From NCBI GenBank assembly GCA_905236065.1, contig CAJONZ010000121.1, positions 1-63,580 on the forward strand: 63,580 bases of DNA. Reading direction: 5' to 3'. Below are positions 60,301-63,580 of the stretch, piece after piece. Each line of letters begins with the position of its first letter. Position 1 is the first letter of the stretch. The position numbers and the translations under genes were made by a program. The notes beneath the pieces are model-generated. The model saw only the letters and a program-made list of their open reading frames with translations, did not search any database and was not told where the DNA came from. The DNA is from an uncultured Bacteroidaceae bacterium (GTDB lineage: Bacteria > Bacteroidota > Bacteroidia > Bacteroidales > Bacteroidaceae).

Positions 60301-63288
60301 ATGAAAAATGAAACACCTAATATGCGTAAACATTCAGAAATAAGAAAAGCTGCAAATGCTTTTGTAAATAGATGGGCAGGTAAAGGCAAAGAACGTCAAG
60401 ATGATAAGACATTCTGGGAAGATTTGTTGGAAGATGTTTTTGGCGTTTCTAAATCAAGGAACGAGATAGAAGTGCAACGTCCTGTAAAGTTTGGTGGTAC
60501 AACTAAGGCGATAGATGTTTATGTGAAGGATTCTAAGGTTGTTATTGAGCAGAAAAGCTATGACATCAATCTTGATCAAAAAGAAAAACAGAGCGATGGA
60601 GTTATGCTTACACCGCTTGAACAAGGAATACGCTATTTTGAGAAGATGGATAAGCCTGATACAGGGCGTTATGTGATTGCTTGCAATTTTCAGGAGTTTC
60701 GTATATGGGACAGTTACCACAAGAATGCTCCACAACGTATTATACCATTAAAAGATTTTCCTAAACGTTGGAAAGAACTTCTTTTCTTGGTTGAACCATA
60801 CAATGATGCGCCAGTGCAGAAAGATGAAAAGCGTGAGAAAAGGGTTTCAAGTACAGCAAGTGAGTATGTTAGAGATTTGTATAAGGCATTGCTATCTGTC
60901 AATAATAAATATTCTAAGGAAGAACTTCAATCTCTGAATGTTTTTTGTGTTCGGGTGGTGTTTTGTCTATATGCTGAAGATGCAGGTTTGTTTGATGATG
61001 CGCAATTCAGCACTTTTGTGGAAAAATTTTCTGCCAATGATTTGAGTGAGAAATTTGATGCGTTGTTTCAATGGCTTGACACAGATGATAAGGAAAGAGT
61101 GAAATCCGCAAATATGGTGGATAAGATCATACGCCAATTCCCATACGTGAATGGAGGTTTATTCAAATTCACGAAAGAATACAAAACTCCAACCATTAAT
61201 GAAAATGTTCGTAACCAACTCCTTCGTGCTTGGAATTTGGTGGTGAAAGATTCTAAAGAAAAAGAACAATTCACATGGGATGAAATCTCTCCGACAAACT
61301 TTGGCTGTATTTTTGAAAGTACAGTTGCAACAGATGTCCGCAACTCTGGAGGAATGCATTATACCACTCCCACCAATATCCATCGCGTGATAGATCCTTT
61401 GTTTTTGGATGACTTAACTTCTGAATTGGAATGTATTATACAAATGTCGGCAAATGACCCCAAAAAAATTAAAAGAAGGAATGCTGCATTTGAAGATTTC
61501 CGTAAGAAACTGGCAAAAATGCGCTTCCTTGACCCCGCCTGTGGTAGTGGAAATTTCCTTACAGAAGTGTATAAGTCGTTGCATGAATTGGAACTGCGGG
61601 CGATAATACAAGAGTTTGATTTAAACTATTCCACCAAGATAGAAACAACAGATCCGTGCATGGTGAACATCAATCAGTTCTATGGAATAGAAATCGACCA
61701 TTTTGCAGCATCGGTGGCTCGTGCTTCTCTGTGGATAGCGGCTTGCCAAATGTTGCAAGAAACAGAAAAGGTGTTGCACTATGCGCTTGACCCTTTGCCA
61801 TTGGAGAAGAATGACAACATTCTGTGTGCCGATGCACTGCGTGTAAACTGGGGAAACCTTGTGAAGCGCGGGGCTACTTCGCCAACATATATCATCAGTA
61901 ATCCTCCGTTCCAAGGTTATAGTAAAATGACGGAGGCACAGAAATCCTCCATCAATATTGCCATGCCAAGCAAGATTGGAAATAAAAAAGTCTGGAACAA
62001 TCAGGGCAAAATGGATTTCGTGTGCGGGTGGTATGCAAAGGCTGCTGAATATATGAGTAAAAAGTCGAATGTGAAGTGTGCATTGGTATCTACCAACAGC
62101 ATTACGCAAGGTGAGCAGGTGGCTCTTTTATGGAAACCACTAGTGCAATACTACAATCTTCACATCTCATTTGCATGGAAAACATTTCGCTGGTATAATG
62201 AAGCTGACGAAATGGCGCATGTTCATTGCGTGATTATAGGATTTGGTAAACAAAAGAAGGGTGAGAAGTGCCACATCTATCAAGAGAATATTCCGATGGT
62301 TGAAGCGAACAATATCAATGGCTATCTGATGGGGGCTGAGGATATCTTCATAGAGAGTCGTACCAAGCCATTGGGAAATGTGTCTGCTATGATGAAGGGA
62401 AGCATCCCTGTGGATGGGGGTAATCTGATTATGAATGTTGATGAATGTAAAAAACTATTATCTGCGGAACCTCAAGCAGAACAGTATGTGAGGGAATTAA
62501 TGGGGGCAAGGGAGTTTTTACATAACGAGAAACGTTTTTGCTTGTGGATTCCCGATGAACCATCTTCCGACGAACTGGAAAGTATGCCTTTAGTTCTGAA
62601 TCGCATAAGGGCGGTAGAGGAATTCCGATTGAAAAGTAAGAAAGTTGCAACAATAGATTTTTCAGATCAGGGTTACCGATTTATGGAAATCAGACAGCCT
62701 AATCAAAAATACATCCTTATACCAAGCCATTCTTCTGAAAATCGCAAATACATACCAATGGGGTTTATGGAGCCTACCATTATTAGTACAAATGCAAATC
62801 TGGTTATTCCAGCCCCCTCCAAATGGCTGTTTGGCATTTTGCAGTCACGCATTCATATGATATGGGTGAAATATGTCTGTGGAAGATTAAAAAGTGATTT
62901 CCGCTATTCTGCTAACATTGTCTATAACAATTTCCCGTGGAGGAAGTTAGACGAAGAACAGAAGAATGCAATAGAAATTACAGCGACAGAGATACTTGAA
63001 GCAAGAAAGGCAGACTCATCGAGTCTTGCCAGTCAATATGATTTGTTGAAGGGACGGCTTTCTAAAGCACATAAAGAGAATGACAAGGTTGTTGCTAAAG
63101 TATATGACATTGATTTAAACTTGAGTGATGAAGAAATTGCCCTTGAATTGATGCGTCGAAGTATGAAATTGGCAAAATCTAAAGATAAGAAAAAGAAAAA
63201 AAGAAAGATACATATTGAAAAGGAAAAGAAGAATACTGAAGAGAAACAGGATATGGCGAATCTTCCTTTTGTTGAACAAGACGAATAA
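60301..63288 (+). CDS. MmeI-like type IIG restriction endonuclease-methyltransferase
   Basis: 995 residues, similar in size to MmeI. One chain cuts and methylates DNA. The N-terminal nuclease has Asp72 and Glu83-x-Lys85 in AIDVYVKDSKVVIEQKS, so the PD-(D/E)xK site looks intact. A helical linker (about 180-350) is followed by a gamma-class N6-adenine methylase: motif I DPACGSGNF (about 411), YGIEIDHFAASVARASLW and motif IV NPPF (about 534). The target-recognition region (about 620-850) sets DNA specificity. The C terminus is Lys-rich (KDKKKKKRK). The gene is A+T-rich compared with the rest of the window, suggesting horizontal transfer. No separate specificity or methylase gene follows. Confidence 0.9.
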   Translation: MKNETPNMRKHSEIRKAANAFVNRWAGKGKERQDDKTFWEDLLEDVFGVSKSRNEIEVQRPVKFGGTTKAIDVYVKDSKVVIEQKSYDINLDQKEKQSDGVMLTPLEQGIRYFEKMDKPDTGRYVIACNFQEFRIWDSYHKNAPQRIIPLKDFPKRWKELLFLVEPYNDAPVQKDEKREKRVSSTASEYVRDLYKALLSVNNKYSKEELQSLNVFCVRVVFCLYAEDAGLFDDAQFSTFVEKFSANDLSEKFDALFQWLDTDDKERVKSANMVDKIIRQFPYVNGGLFKFTKEYKTPTINENVRNQLLRAWNLVVKDSKEKEQFTWDEISPTNFGCIFESTVATDVRNSGGMHYTTPTNIHRVIDPLFLDDLTSELECIIQMSANDPKKIKRRNAAFEDFRKKLAKMRFLDPACGSGNFLTEVYKSLHELELRAIIQEFDLNYSTKIETTDPCMVNINQFYGIEIDHFAASVARASLWIAACQMLQETEKVLHYALDPLPLEKNDNILCADALRVNWGNLVKRGATSPTYIISNPPFQGYSKMTEAQKSSINIAMPSKIGNKKVWNNQGKMDFVCGWYAKAAEYMSKKSNVKCALVSTNSITQGEQVALLWKPLVQYYNLHISFAWKTFRWYNEADEMAHVHCVIIGFGKQKKGEKCHIYQENIPMVEANNINGYLMGAEDIFIESRTKPLGNVSAMMKGSIPVDGGNLIMNVDECKKLLSAEPQAEQYVRELMGAREFLHNEKRFCLWIPDEPSSDELESMPLVLNRIRAVEEFRLKSKKVATIDFSDQGYRFMEIRQPNQKYILIPSHSSENRKYIPMGFMEPTIISTNANLVIPAPSKWLFGILQSRIHMIWVKYVCGRLKSDFRYSANIVYNNFPWRKLDEEQKNAIEITATEILEARKADSSSLASQYDLLKGRLSKAHKENDKVVAKVYDIDLNLSDEEIALELMRRSMKLAKSKDKKKKKRKIHIEKEKKNTEEKQDMANLPFVEQDE

Positions 63289-63580
63289 AAGGTTAATGGT
63301 TAACTCTCGCTCGTTAGTGGGTAACTACAATATAGATAGTAGGTAACTCCGAGTTCATGGGAACGGTTCTATTGAGTATTTCGAAATAATTGATTAACTT
63401 GGCAAGTGGAGCAGATGATTATTAGAAGAGACAATAGCAACAGCAACGAAACGTTATAAGAATATATGACTCAAGCGATAGACAATGGACAGAGGAAGCG
63501 AAGGGCGGTTGACCTTATGAGGCACCACCGTGAAAACGGATGGGACGTATGAGTATCTGAAAGGTTTAGGAATTAGGGAA
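63289..63580. other. No recognisable gene
   Basis: A+T-rich end of the window. It contains GGTTAACT, GGTAACTA and GGTAACTC within 60 nt (63309-63358). A possible 28-codon frame from 63466 has no recognisable content. Confidence 0.5.

Noticed and set aside
63466-63552. 28-codon frame near the right end
   Set aside because: No ribosome site, domain or neighbour support; length is within chance.

Overview
The window looks like chromosome from a Bacteroidales bacterium, most likely a Prevotella-type gut or rumen organism. The evidence is repeated -7 boxes of the Bacteroidetes form TAnnTTTG, BspA-type leucine-rich repeats, DUF4465 and Cthe_2159-type surface proteins, a Bacteroidetes B12 uptake locus with a btuG-like gene, Y_Y_Y/AraC regulation, and the order rimP-nusA-infB-cvpA-suf. 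No rRNA, tRNA, CRISPR array, integrase or transposase was recognised.

Layout. 0.2-9.1 kb: a GPH sugar symporter, a large secreted GH98-like enzyme and two secreted beta-rich proteins. 9.5-17.4 kb: a cobalamin riboswitch followed by btuB, a btuG-like lipoprotein, two surface proteins (one DUF4465), btuF and btuC; no btuD ATPase is present. 17.3-22.4 kb: a PncC/CinA-like amidase, a SpmA-SpmB-like membrane protein, cysK, metY and a divergent Lrp/AsnC regulator. 22.5-38.0 kb: secreted proteins and carbohydrate-active enzymes (a clan GH-A enzyme plus GH43; GH5 plus a double esterase), an AraC regulator with a periplasmic propeller, and a BI-1 membrane protein. No susC/susD pair is present. 38.2-45.4 kb: ribF, a beta-helix carbohydrate-binding protein, hisS, a deoxynucleoside kinase and sufS. 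45.5-48.7 kb: ompA-like and bspA-like genes. 48.8-57.9 kb: sufD, sufC, sufB, cvpA, infB, nusA and rimP, all on the minus strand. 58-63.3 kb: a gene-poor structured region, then a more A+T-rich defence-type island with a truncated nucleotidyltransferase, a DUF1016 nuclease and an MmeI-like restriction-methylase.

How it fits together. The window combines housekeeping translation and Fe-S assembly, sulfur amino-acid synthesis, B12 capture and plant-polysaccharide breakdown. Many secreted proteins carry one of two recurring end modules: a dockerin-like helix pair, or a C-terminal tail of about 35 residues that may be a sorting signal.

The least explained material is non-coding. (1) At 58.2-58.53 kb two inverted copies of a multi-hairpin element share the same layout and show compensatory stem changes. 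(2) Four intergenic copies of a strict 22-nt triple repeat end in an inverted unit. (3) Three perfect palindromes lie inside the DUF1016 gene and encode a repeated peptide. (4) Composite G/C-rich and ATTCTTC-type repeats supply stop codons and, in one case, coding sequence.
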